Assembly (NCBI GenBank): GCA_964389805.1 | Contig: CAYMFU010000019.1 | Coordinates: forward strand, 27,279 to 91,278 | Source of the DNA: JAGTVG01 sp964389805 | Lineage (GTDB): Bacteria > Bacteroidota > Bacteroidia > Cytophagales > Cyclobacteriaceae | Length of the DNA: 64,000 bases | Reading direction: 5' to 3' | Part shown: in pieces, positions 55,879-64,000 of the stretch | How the letters are laid out: each line of letters starts with the position of its first letter | How positions within the stretch are numbered: the first letter of the stretch is position 1 | Notes under the pieces: generated by a model | What the model was told of the DNA's origin: nothing | What the model saw: the letters and a program-made list of their open reading frames with translations, nothing else | Databases searched by the model: none | Translations under genes and position numbers: made by a program

Positions 55879-57525
55879 TCATTCGCTTGGATTGCCACTC
55901 TGGTCCACTGCAGCCACCTTATAATAATATTGAGGCAGTCCATGGACTTTCCTGTCAATATATTTAGTACTTATGGTCGTGGCAATCTGGTTTTCTGAAG
56001 AGATATTGAATCCTTCCTCAGTTGATCTGTAAATTCGGTAATAGCAGAGATCATCTTCCTTGTTTTCTTCCCAGGTTAAAACATTTCTATCCCTGTTCTC
56101 TATCCTGGCTGCTTCAACCTTCAATCCTGAAACCTGTGCAGGAGGTATATCATCATACAGGGCTGTATATACTACCACAGAATTTGGGCTAACGGTATCT
56201 GAAAATTTTTGTCCATCAAGGAATACTTTCTTGCTGGGTTGCTGCAGGTCGCCAAAGTAATTGAAAGGCGGATCCTCCGGATCGTATACATACTTTCTGA
56301 AACTTATATCTCCAAACTCCTCATCAACATTAAAATTAAGTGTTTTCTCTTCTGAGTTTCGGTTTACCAGGGCAATGGAAACTGCATTTTGTGCCACATT
56401 TCTTACAGCGCATATTCTAACCAGGGGATCTGAGGAATCAATTTCAAATACTTCTGCCGGGCCCCGTAAGAACTTCGTGAACAACCCAAGAGAATAATAA
56501 TTTGGCCGTGTTGTGAAATCATCGATCTCCCATTTGAACACACCCCATTTATTTATATAATTAGGGCGGTATTTTGATGGAAAATCACTGAATGTCCAGT
56601 AACTGGAAGCATAGATCCCTCCATTGATCATAGCGATCAATGCCTCGGCTACTTGCAGCGGAGCATATTTCTCCAGGGGGGTATTGTTATATATGCAGGC
56701 GTCATGGTTTACGGAATCAATTACATTCGAGTTTTGTTTCGGACCAAATTCACCTATGATAAATCGCTTGTTCTTACTTCTTGCCAATCCTGAACCCCAT
56801 TTCATTTTTTCGTAAAAGAAATCATAAAAAGCGGTATCAAACAAATCATATCCATTAATATAATGGTGCCCACCATAAACACCTGTAATATCATCCATGT
56901 TCTCTGAAGCCCATTCGATGGTAGGCCAGTATCTGAACGGTGATGCATCAGAAGCTAGCAATTTAATATCGAGTGACCTTTTTTCCAATTCATCGTAAAA
57001 CAGCTGATGAACACGCTTGAAACGGTCAAGATCATCTACCATGGAGGCCCAATGTTCCACAGACAACTCGTTGGCCATACAGTAGTATTCCAGATTTGAA
57101 AATCCTTTCTTTTCCTTGAAATAGAATAAGTTGTCTACTTCTTTCACTACGTAGTCAATTTCATTATTGTATTTGTTGATCTCCCGCGTTCCCCAGGTAG
57201 TAAAATACAATTCGGTATCTGTTTCTTTCATCACTTCCAGGTTTCTTGCCATTTTATCTTTTGTGGCATCATCCCAATGCTGATTATCTGTGATGCGGGC
57301 AAAAGCAGGATTTAATTCTTTCCAGCGCTTTGCAAAAATTTCTTCATAATGCCATTGTGGGGCTTCATGCAAATGATAGAACACATGAAAGCCAATCCCC
57401 TGGAAATCATCGTTAATGATATCCTTACCAAGATATATCTTGACAGTATTAATCTTATTCTGGTTTTGGCCTGGCTGACAATTAAGGAAGAACAGCAGGA
57501 TAAATAATAAATATAGATGCTTCAT
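55879..57525 (-). CDS. Clan-A-like glycosidase lipoprotein with FN3 domain
   Basis: An exported 548-residue lipoprotein. The ATG at 57525 gives the signal FILLFFLNCQPG with the lipobox cysteine near residue 16; the frame also opens at 57549. A TIM-barrel glycosidase-like domain spans about 25-385, with candidate acid/base in CMANELSVEHW (NE) and nucleophile in FIIGEFGPKQ. A fibronectin type III domain (about 445-545) closes the protein. It resembles GH39/GH30/GH5-type clan-A proteins, but I cannot assign a family firmly. It is divergent from susC, so it likely acts on glycans before SusCD uptake. Confidence 0.75.
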   Translation of the reverse strand: MKHLYLLFILLFFLNCQPGQNQNKINTVKIYLGKDIINDDFQGIGFHVFYHLHEAPQWHYEEIFAKRWKELNPAFARITDNQHWDDATKDKMARNLEVMKETDTELYFTTWGTREINKYNNEIDYVVKEVDNLFYFKEKKGFSNLEYYCMANELSVEHWASMVDDLDRFKRVHQLFYDELEKRSLDIKLLASDASPFRYWPTIEWASENMDDITGVYGGHHYINGYDLFDTAFYDFFYEKMKWGSGLARSKNKRFIIGEFGPKQNSNVIDSVNHDACIYNNTPLEKYAPLQVAEALIAMINGGIYASSYWTFSDFPSKYRPNYINKWGVFKWEIDDFTTRPNYYSLGLFTKFLRGPAEVFEIDSSDPLVRICAVRNVAQNAVSIALVNRNSEEKTLNFNVDEEFGDISFRKYVYDPEDPPFNYFGDLQQPSKKVFLDGQKFSDTVSPNSVVVYTALYDDIPPAQVSGLKVEAARIENRDRNVLTWEENKEDDLCYYRIYRSTEEGFNISSENQIATTISTKYIDRKVHGLPQYYYKVAAVDQSGNPSE

Positions 57526-57908
57526 GATTACAGATTTTAAAAAATGCATTGATAAATAAAGCTAGGTAAAACACAATATATATTCATCATTCCTTCAGGG
57601 AATTTTATGATTAGAACAAATTATAACCAACAGAACTGCGTGCATTGATTCACAGGACAACAAAAAATTTATTGAAAACTAAATAAGGATATTGGAAAAT
57701 AGGATTTATAATTATATACCTACCTTATTAAAAAAATAATATTGTTTCAGCATATCTGTTGTAAAACATTTAAAGCTCCATTTTCTGAGCACTATTTTGA
57801 CATTTTTAATACTTCCAGAAAATATCATTTTTGTAGGAAAATGTTTGATATTTACAATAAGATTATTTAACTAGTACCCGCTAGGTGTATGCATAGTGTA
57901 TTAAAAAT

Positions 57909-57959
57909 GCCCTAATGCTCAGAAAATGAGGTGTTTAGGTTATGCATTGGCCTTTTTTT
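57909..57959 (+). terminator. Terminator-like hairpin in the susC leader
   Basis: GCC-CT-AATGC (57909-57918) pairs with GCATTGGC (57944-57951) as eight pairs with a two-base bulge, followed by C and seven T. A second hairpin, CCTAA (57911-57915) with TTAGG (57935-57939) enclosing CTCA/TGAG, uses the same left arm and so excludes the first. This layout looks like an attenuator, or the end of a small RNA, 150 bases before susC. Confidence 0.55.
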
Positions 57960-58038
57960 GGAAATATATCTTAATTAAAAACGGGATTATTTTTAAGCTA
58001 ATTATTAATTTTTGGAAATCCATTTTTTTGGATTTAAC

Positions 58039-58067
58039 TTGTTTACTAGTAGGTTTTAAAATTTTTG
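58039..58067 (+). promoter_or_regulatory. Possible Bacteroidota-type promoter for susC
   Basis: A TTG at 58039-58041 and AATTTTTG at 58060-58067 (one mismatch to TAnnTTTG) are spaced about 18 bases apart, close to the Bacteroidota -33/-7 pattern. It would give a short leader before the ATG at 58113. The match is weak and the site overlaps the direct repeat. Confidence 0.3.
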
Positions 58068-58084
58068 CATTTACTAGTAGGTTT
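58042..58084 (+). repeat. Perfect 15-base direct repeat, upstream of susC
   Basis: TTTACTAGTAGGTTT occurs at 58042-58056 and again at 58070-58084, a 28-base period, ending 28 bases before the susC start. The core ACTAGT is a palindrome. Tandem copies so close to a start suggest binding sites for a regulator. Confidence 0.75.
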
Positions 58085-58112
58085 ATTATTCTTTAACTTT
58101 AAATTATAAACC

Positions 58113-61100
58113 ATGAGAAAACTTCTACTGTTTTTTACGATTATGACCGTTACGGCATCCATGGCATGGGCGCAAAATACGGTGAGTGGGAAGGTAATCA
58201 GTGAATTGGAAGACGGGATGTCCTTACCAGGTGTCTCTATTCTGATTGTCGGTACAACGACAGGCACGGTTACTGATGCGGATGGTAATTACAAGATTTC
58301 TGTACCATCAGGAGATGTTACACTACGATATTCCTATATCGGTTATGTTAACCAGGATATTGTAGTTGGAAGCCAGACAGTGATTGACGTCACCCTGGTG
58401 GAAGATGCTACCCAGTTAGAAGAAGTTGTGGTGACTTCTCTGGGTATTGCGAGATCAACCAAAGCGCTGAATTATTCAGTGACTGAGGTAAACGGCGATG
58501 AATTTACGGAAGCCCGTGAAAAGAACCTGGCTAATCAACTTACAGGTCGAATAGCCGGTGTTAATGTGAGCAATATTGCTTCCGGTCCTGCGGGTTCAAC
58601 CCGTGTGATTATCCGAGGTAATAAGTCTCTGGAAGGCTCCAATCAGCCATTGTATGTGATTGATGGTATGCCTATGGATAACTCCAATTTCGGCAATGCC
58701 GGAATCTGGGGTGGTAAAGACCAGGGTGACGGTATGACAAGTATTAGCCCGGATGACATCGAGTCTATCGAAGTTCTGAAGGGAGCGAATGCTGCTGCAT
58801 TGTATGGAGCACGTGCTGCTAATGGAGTAATCAATGTTACAACCAAAACTGGTACTTCAAGAAAAGGTATTGGAGTTGAATTCAACTCCAATTATGTTTT
58901 TGAAACCATATACGATCTTCGTGACCTGCAAAGAGAGTATGGACAAGGTAACTATGTATTATCTGATCCTGCCGATCCTGATTCACCACGTATAGCTGTA
59001 GCTCCACGTGACCAGGAGGAAGGAACGGGTTGGAATACCACATCATGGGGGCCAAGAATTGGAAGCGGTTCTTTTGTTGCTTTCGATGGTCAAACAAGAC
59101 CGTACGTAGATGCTGGCGACCAATTCCCAGAATTTTTTGAGACTGGATGGACCTTTACCAATTCATTGGCTTTAACAGGTGGAAATGCAAATCAGAATTT
59201 CCGTTTTTCTGTTTCAGATATGAGAAACTCAGGTATTATTCCAAACTCAGGTATGGATCGGCAGAACTTCACCTTATCTACAAATTCCAAGTTTGGAAAG
59301 AGGTTCTCAGCCAATGCCAAATTGATGTATTCACATGAAGACGTTACGAACAGGCCGAATTTGTCTGACTCTCCGAATAATGGTATCCTGTCCATGTATT
59401 ATCTTCCTGCAAACTCTGATGTCAACTGGTACAGAGGTGATGAAGATAAACTTGGTGCGGTACCCCTTGATGCAGATGCTGCAAGTTTAGCCATTTGGCA
59501 AAAATCCCCTGGGGAAGAATTACCAGCCGGTCAACACAACTGGCACCAGAACCCATGGTGGGTGGCTTATCAGAGTTATTCCGAGGACATAAGAGACCGT
59601 TTGATCGGTTCTGCTCAGTTACAATATGATATTAGAGATTGGCTCTGGGTCAGAGGTCGTGTCGGTATGGACTGGTATACAAGAAGGTCTGAGAACATCG
59701 TTCCTCAGGGTATGAGTTATCAGCGGGGTGGTTCCATGGAAGAGCGAGAACGCCGGGTACGTGAAGTTAACGCGGAATGGATGGTAGGTATGAATGACAC
59801 CTATGGCCCCATCAGCGTTACTGCCTTTATTGGAGGAAACTGGATGCGAAGAACATTTGATAATATCAATATCAATGGTAGCGGATTTAATGTACCATTT
59901 CAGGAATTCATTAACAATACCGTTACCAGAAACTGGGGATATGGCGAATCAGAAACGGGGATCAACTCAATATTTGGATCGGCCGAAATTGGCTATAAAG
60001 GTTTCCTTTATGTAACTGCCACAGCCCGAAATGACTGGTTCTCTGTATTGAATCCTGAGAACAACAGCATTCTTTATCCATCAATTGGTGCCAGCTGGGT
60101 ATTCTCTGATAACATCAACAGCCTGCCAAGCTGGTTCAGTTTTGGTAAATTGAGAGCTTCCTGGGCACAGGTAGGTAATGTGACTATAGGAGCATATTCA
60201 ACAAATCTTACTTATTCACTTAAGAACAGTCACCTGAATTACACACTGGCTTCTTACAGTTCAGCCGGAAATAATAATGGAAGGATTCCAAACCCGGATC
60301 TGCAACCTTTGACTTCTACAGAATTAGAAATAGGTGCTGATCTCAGGTTCTTCCAGGACAGGTTAGGCCTTGATTTTACGTGGTATGATCAGCAGACTAC
60401 AGATGATATTCTCAACGCTACTATCTCACGAGGATCAGGATTCGGTAGCACGACTGTAAACGTTGGTAAAATCAGCAATACGGGTGTAGAAATTCTTCTT
60501 TATGGTACGCCGGTCAAAAAGGCCCTTACATGGGACGTTTCTCTGAACTTTGCCAGGAATACTAATCTTGTTGAAGAGTTGATCGAGGGTAATGAAGAAT
60601 TATCACTTGAAGAACCAAGAACAAGAACAGTCAGGGTGAAACATATTGTAGGATATCCTTATGGTATGCTTACCGGCTGGGTTCAGAAGACAACGCCGGA
60701 AGGTGTTCCAGTATTTGAAGACAATGGTGCACCTGTTCGTTCAGATGCTTTTGAAATCATTGGATATGGTGTTCCGGATTTCACAGGAGGACTTGAAAAC
60801 TCCTTTACATTTAAGAACATCAACCTGAGCTTCCTGATCGATTTTAAATCAGGAGGTGATATCTTCTCAGGAACCAATACAAGACTGACGCAAACCGGTC
60901 TTACCAAACTTACCTTGGAAGGACGTGAAGGACAAGATCCATTGTCAGTTTCTGGTGCTATTCAAACAGGTGAAACTGCTGATGGCGAACCGATTTACGA
61001 AGCGTTTGACATGACCCTTACACCTGATGAGGCACGTAATTACTGGAACCAGTTGGCCAACAGGGCAACAGACCAGTTTACTTATGATGCTTCTTATGTT

Positions 61101-61331
61101 AAGCTTCGTCAGTTAACACTTGGATACAGTTTCCCAAGAGCCATGTTATCGAAAACACCATTTGTAAATCTTACAATTTCATTTGTAGGAAGGAACCTTT
61201 GGATTATTAGTAAGAATACTCCAAATATAGATCCTGAATCCTCATATACAAGTAGTAATTCACAGGGTTTGGATTATTTCGGTATGCCTTCTGTAAGAAG
61301 CTGGGGTTTCAACTTAAGAATGGGATTTTAG
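58113..61331 (+). CDS. susC: SusC/RagA family TonB-dependent outer-membrane transporter
   Basis: A 1072-residue outer-membrane importer for oligosaccharides. Signal peptide MRKLLLFFTIMTVTASMAWAQ; carboxypeptidase-like regulatory domain (about 24-100); then EEVVVTSLGIA, the usual TonB-box-like region; plug domain (about 110-235) with RIAGVNVSN and SIEVLKGANAAALYGARAANGVINV. A 22-strand barrel ends in the aromatic FNLRMGF. There is no STN domain, so it does not directly signal to an ECF anti-sigma as FecA does. It works with the SusD gene 21 bases downstream. Confidence 0.95.
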   Translation: MRKLLLFFTIMTVTASMAWAQNTVSGKVISELEDGMSLPGVSILIVGTTTGTVTDADGNYKISVPSGDVTLRYSYIGYVNQDIVVGSQTVIDVTLVEDATQLEEVVVTSLGIARSTKALNYSVTEVNGDEFTEAREKNLANQLTGRIAGVNVSNIASGPAGSTRVIIRGNKSLEGSNQPLYVIDGMPMDNSNFGNAGIWGGKDQGDGMTSISPDDIESIEVLKGANAAALYGARAANGVINVTTKTGTSRKGIGVEFNSNYVFETIYDLRDLQREYGQGNYVLSDPADPDSPRIAVAPRDQEEGTGWNTTSWGPRIGSGSFVAFDGQTRPYVDAGDQFPEFFETGWTFTNSLALTGGNANQNFRFSVSDMRNSGIIPNSGMDRQNFTLSTNSKFGKRFSANAKLMYSHEDVTNRPNLSDSPNNGILSMYYLPANSDVNWYRGDEDKLGAVPLDADAASLAIWQKSPGEELPAGQHNWHQNPWWVAYQSYSEDIRDRLIGSAQLQYDIRDWLWVRGRVGMDWYTRRSENIVPQGMSYQRGGSMEERERRVREVNAEWMVGMNDTYGPISVTAFIGGNWMRRTFDNININGSGFNVPFQEFINNTVTRNWGYGESETGINSIFGSAEIGYKGFLYVTATARNDWFSVLNPENNSILYPSIGASWVFSDNINSLPSWFSFGKLRASWAQVGNVTIGAYSTNLTYSLKNSHLNYTLASYSSAGNNNGRIPNPDLQPLTSTELEIGADLRFFQDRLGLDFTWYDQQTTDDILNATISRGSGFGSTTVNVGKISNTGVEILLYGTPVKKALTWDVSLNFARNTNLVEELIEGNEELSLEEPRTRTVRVKHIVGYPYGMLTGWVQKTTPEGVPVFEDNGAPVRSDAFEIIGYGVPDFTGGLENSFTFKNINLSFLIDFKSGGDIFSGTNTRLTQTGLTKLTLEGREGQDPLSVSGAIQTGETADGEPIYEAFDMTLTPDEARNYWNQLANRATDQFTYDASYVKLRQLTLGYSFPRAMLSKTPFVNLTISFVGRNLWIISKNTPNIDPESSYTSSNSQGLDYFGMPSVRSWGFNLRMGF

Positions 61332-61352
61332 TCAACTTTAAATTAGAGAAAA

Positions 61353-62972
61353 ATGAGAAATATACTTAAATATATTCTAAGCACAGCGATCATATTCTTT
61401 TTGATTTCTGGTTGCGACACTGATGAGCTCCATGAGTTGAACATAAATCCTCAGGCAGTTACTGAAATAGACATGAACTATTTGCTGGCTTCTGCGGCGC
61501 TATCCATAGCTTCTGGCGGTGCCGAAGGGGATAACCGGTATATCGACTGGAGAACCAATTTTGTTTGCGGTGGTTTGATACAACAATTAACCACCTCTGG
61601 CGGTATTTCCAATAACGGGAACTATTACACACATAACGCAGAAACTTCTGCTGCTCCCTGGGAATTTGGATATGGCGGTGTGTTGAAAAATTCTACGGAA
61701 GTAATCAAACAGACTGGCCCAGGTGGTTTTTTTGAAGGGAAAATGATCAATACTAGAAGTGCAGCCCGTGTTCTAAAGGTTTGGAACTTTGCCAGATTAA
61801 CAGATTTTTATGGGAATATTCCATATACCCAGGCCGTCAAAGGTCTTGAAGGAAATTTCTTCCCTGAATACGATAATCAATCTGAAATTTATCCTGATCT
61901 ATTAGCAGAACTTGCTCAGGCTATTGATTCCTTAAACGCTGCTCATCCGGATGATGGATTTGCCGGGAATGATATGCTTTACCAGGGAGATATTACCAAA
62001 TGGAAGAAGTTTGGTAATACTTTGATGCTCAGAATGGCGATGCGTGTTTCCAATGTGGATGCTGCTTTGGCTGGTCAGTATGTGACCCGTGCCATGCAGT
62101 CTCCAGGGGTTATGGAAGACAATAACGATAACCTTTGGGTTCCTATGGATGTTGGACCTAGTGAATGGCAGAACCAGAATGGTATCTCCAGGGCGTTCTA
62201 TCCTGGAGACGGAGGAAATTCCTCAACTATGGGTGAACCACTTATTGACTTCCTGATGGGAAGTGACAAAGCTGTCACAACAGATGATGATCCAAGGCTT
62301 ATGATCATGTCGGGAGGTATTTTCGACTGGACTGCTGCTGATGTGCTCCCGATCGATACTGATCCATTGAATCAAAGAGGCCCGACTCCAGGATGGTCCC
62401 AGGATCAGCTTGAAGCTGAGGTCGGTGAACAGTTCACATGGGAAATATATTGGTCCAGGGTCAACACATTGTTGTTGGATGACGATGATCCTTATATGGT
62501 CATGAATGCTGCAGAAGCACACTTCCTGCAGGCTGAAGCCCTTGTAAGAGGAATCGGTTCGAATATACCAGGAACTGCTGCTGCGCATTATGATGAAGGT
62601 GTTAAGTCGGCCATGCAGATGTATACACCTTATGATGCCTCATTGGTTGTTGATGATGCGGCTGTTGCTGCATATCTGGCCAACTATCCTTATGGTGCTG
62701 GCGGTGTAACCGGAACCGAAACCGATCTTGAGCAGATTGGGTACCAGATGTGGGCCAGCAAATTCCTGAACTGGTGGGAAGCATGGTCTGACTGGAGAAG
62801 GAAAGGTATTCCTGCCCTTGTTGAATACACATCTAATACAAACAATGTTTCTGGAGGTAAGATTTTTACTAGACTTATGTATCCTGACGGAGAGGTTGGA
62901 GTGAATCCTAACTTCAATCAGGCTTCTGATAACAATTACACCAGCAAAGTTTGGTGGGATGTTGTTGATTGA
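61353..62972 (+). CDS. susD: SusD/RagB-like outer-membrane glycan-binding lipoprotein
   Basis: A 539-residue surface lipoprotein that forms the lid of the SusC channel. The lipobox FLISGCDTDE puts the lipid cysteine near residue 21. The fold is SusD-like_2, helical with TPR-like units; recognisable segments are ARVLKVWNFARLTDFYGNIPYTQA near 135-158 (core FYGNIPYTQA) and EAHFLQAEALVRG near 390. Glycan specificity cannot be read from sequence. It shares a transcript with susC and ends at a strong terminator. Confidence 0.94.
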   Translation: MRNILKYILSTAIIFFLISGCDTDELHELNINPQAVTEIDMNYLLASAALSIASGGAEGDNRYIDWRTNFVCGGLIQQLTTSGGISNNGNYYTHNAETSAAPWEFGYGGVLKNSTEVIKQTGPGGFFEGKMINTRSAARVLKVWNFARLTDFYGNIPYTQAVKGLEGNFFPEYDNQSEIYPDLLAELAQAIDSLNAAHPDDGFAGNDMLYQGDITKWKKFGNTLMLRMAMRVSNVDAALAGQYVTRAMQSPGVMEDNNDNLWVPMDVGPSEWQNQNGISRAFYPGDGGNSSTMGEPLIDFLMGSDKAVTTDDDPRLMIMSGGIFDWTAADVLPIDTDPLNQRGPTPGWSQDQLEAEVGEQFTWEIYWSRVNTLLLDDDDPYMVMNAAEAHFLQAEALVRGIGSNIPGTAAAHYDEGVKSAMQMYTPYDASLVVDDAAVAAYLANYPYGAGGVTGTETDLEQIGYQMWASKFLNWWEAWSDWRRKGIPALVEYTSNTNNVSGGKIFTRLMYPDGEVGVNPNFNQASDNNYTSKVWWDVVD

Positions 62973-62996
62973 TAATTAACCTACTAATAAACATTG

Positions 62997-63030
62997 AAAA
63001 AGGATCCTGAAATTTCGGGATCCTTTTTCT
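62997..63030 (+). terminator. Rho-independent terminator of susCD
   Basis: AAAAAGGATCCTGA pairs with TCGGGATCCTTTTT over 15 positions (one G-U) around a four-base loop, followed by T-rich sequence. It lies 24 bases after the susD stop. Confidence 0.92.
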
Positions 63031-63467
63031 TTTATATCCAAAACTTTTTATCAGAGGCATCTATTGAAAGAAAGGGGGTCATTAACACCTGCCACCTACA
63101 AAATATTGCTGATAATTCCAGACATTTAACAGATACCAATCCTAAATAATAAACATCAAACAAAATCAATCTGTAGAAAGAAGTATTTCTTGAGGGAAAG
63201 TTTTACGGCCCAATCTTAAAAATCCAGGAAAAGGGAAAATTGCCAGCTATATGCTAATTGCCAGAATGCTGATATTAAAAACGCCAAAGAATTTTAATTC
63301 CCTCTATAGGGTCTTTGGCTTCAAGATATCCTATGATTTATTAAGAGAGGATTTGTAGAGGAACAATACTCCTTTCCGTCCAGTGTGCACACTTTACAAA
63401 ACATTTGATATCATTATCGAGAGCTTTCGGGTTAATGATATACATTTCGGACCTATGAGAGTGCCTT
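63031..63467. other. Intergenic region, no clear feature
   Basis: About 440 bases between the susCD terminator and the MORN gene. I see no RNA gene or convincing hairpin. One plus-strand frame (about 63205-63479) is open apart from a single TAG, but it resembles nothing I know and I treat it as chance or as an unrecognisable relic. Confidence 0.45.
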
Positions 63468-64000
63468 CTATTTATTAAAATCAATGATAACCTTCCAGGA
63501 GGTTTCCTGTGAAAACTGTAATTCAACAGATTCCCCCATATGGTTTAGTGAAAAAGCAAATGGAAATTGTCCAACCAGTAACTTTGTTGTATTTCCTACT
63601 GGAAACCTGTGTTGCATACTGCCCGCATTAACATTTATTTCAAAATTTGGACTGGATTGCACTTTGGCCTTATGCTGAATTTCAATAAAAATGGCATTCC
63701 CATCATTCGCAGGATTATTTGTTTCACTTATTCTGACAGAAAGAACATCAGGGGTTCTGTTTATGATCTCATAGGGATCTTTGTTTTGACCGATATATTT
63801 ATCCTTCACCCAGAATCCCGTTTGCTCCTTTTTCTGATCACCTCCAAGGCCCACCGTTAATTTTCCTTCGCCCTCCTTCAGGCCTTTTTTAAATTCACCA
63901 ATATACACATCACCATTTGCCCAGGTATAAGTCCCGGTACCATGAGGATATCCCTTTTTAAAATCGCCAACATAGGTGTCTTCTCCCTTCGCAGTACCTT
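63468..64000 (-). CDS. MORN-repeat protein, 5' end outside the window
   Basis: The frame runs from the stop at 63468 through an internal ATG at 63908 and stays open to the window edge, so the protein begins outside. Near its visible N-terminal side are MORN repeats: YVGDFKKGYPHGTGTYTW, then YIGEFKKGLKEGEGKL. A C-terminal beta-rich domain of about 100 residues follows (SPNFEINVNAGSMQH, QFPFAFSLNHMGESVEL). No enzyme motif is visible. MORN repeats are often membrane or protein docking elements. Only the C-terminal portion can be described. Confidence 0.82.
   Translation of the reverse strand, partial: GTAKGEDTYVGDFKKGYPHGTGTYTWANGDVYIGEFKKGLKEGEGKLTVGLGGDQKKEQTGFWVKDKYIGQNKDPYEIINRTPDVLSVRISETNNPANDGNAIFIEIQHKAKVQSSPNFEINVNAGSMQHRFPVGNTTKLLVGQFPFAFSLNHMGESVELQFSQETSWKVIIDFNK

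Larger units (their letters stand above)
57526..58112 (+). other. Long non-coding leader between the glycosidase and susC
   Basis: Almost 590 bases with no convincing ORF. It must hold the promoter of the glycosidase lipoprotein gene on the minus strand and that of susC on the plus strand. It contains a terminator-like hairpin at 57909-57959 on the plus strand, a 15-base direct repeat at 58042-58084, and an ACTAGTA core near 57870 that recurs inside those repeats. It may encode a small RNA or an attenuated leader. Confidence 0.6.

Noticed and set aside
58113..61331. SusC as an ECF-signalling receptor for the sigma factor at 53970
   Set aside because: It lacks an N-terminal STN signalling domain, and the two genes are 3.5 kb apart with an unrelated gene between.
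63205..63479. Plus-strand frame of about 90 codons with a single TAG
   Set aside because: No family resemblance and AT-rich sequence makes such frames likely by chance.
1..64000. CRISPR arrays, tRNA, rRNA, insertion sequences or prophage
   Set aside because: No regular repeat-spacer pattern, cloverleaf or transposase-like ORF was seen on either strand.

Overview
This window is chromosomal DNA of a member of the Bacteroidota, most likely a Cytophagales-type marine or sediment degrader. The evidence is AT-rich sequence, a SusC/SusD pair, geranylgeranylglycerol-phosphate prenyltransferase, bacillithiol synthesis (BshA), BatD, an NfuA-type protein, and many secreted glycosidases and lipoproteins. 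I see no tRNA, rRNA, CRISPR array, prophage or insertion sequence. Most of it is a housekeeping backbone with carbohydrate-use genes at both ends.

Regions. (1) 0.2-11.7 kb: a Tat-exported Gfo/Idh/MocA oxidoreductase, RluD-type pseudouridine synthase, an outer-membrane barrel protein, two exported thioredoxin-fold proteins, a LOG-type protein, a large GH2 enzyme, a DUF1080 lipoprotein and a membrane-anchored GH20 enzyme. (2) 11.7-16.2 kb, minus strand: nfuA, a dicarboxylate/amino-acid symporter, aroC and batD, probably one operon ending in the GH20 gene. (3) 16.2-24.6 kb: a small conserved ORF, a decayed partial copy of recO, a SIMPL protein, a TolC/RND/adaptor efflux operon, intact recO and tdk. 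(4) 24.7-36.3 kb: a Bacteroidota-specific hypothetical gene facing a long minus-strand operon of proC, phosphoesterase, macro domain, prenyltransferase, purN, purH, mreB, mreC, mreD, mrdA and rodA. This operon links purine synthesis to the cell-elongation machine. (5) 36.4-50.2 kb: a membrane EEP nuclease/phosphatase, rlmN, two tandem rhomboid proteases, mutL, a GH3-serine hydrolase fusion next to bshA, an AlbA_2 protein next to a PIN-PhoH protein, an unlisted 49-residue membrane protein and a DUF697 protein. (6) 50.2-57.5 kb: a sulfatase, then a vWA lipoprotein-like protein divergent from an ECF sigma factor and a membrane protein that joins an anti-sigma-like N-terminus to a TonB C-terminal domain, then a clan-A-like glycosidase lipoprotein. 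(7) 57.5-64 kb: a long leader, susC, susD with a strong terminator, and a MORN-repeat gene cut by the window edge.

How they work together: susCD with the neighbouring glycosidase lipoprotein looks like a small polysaccharide utilisation locus. The Tat oxidoreductase and DUF1080 protein could belong to the oxidise-then-eliminate (3-keto-glycoside) route of glycan cleavage. The most interesting leads are the sigma/anti-sigma-TonB/vWA module, the terminator-like structure and twin repeats in the susC leader, the recO relic bounding the efflux block, the AlbA_2-PhoH2 pair, and the new small membrane ORF at 48880-49029.
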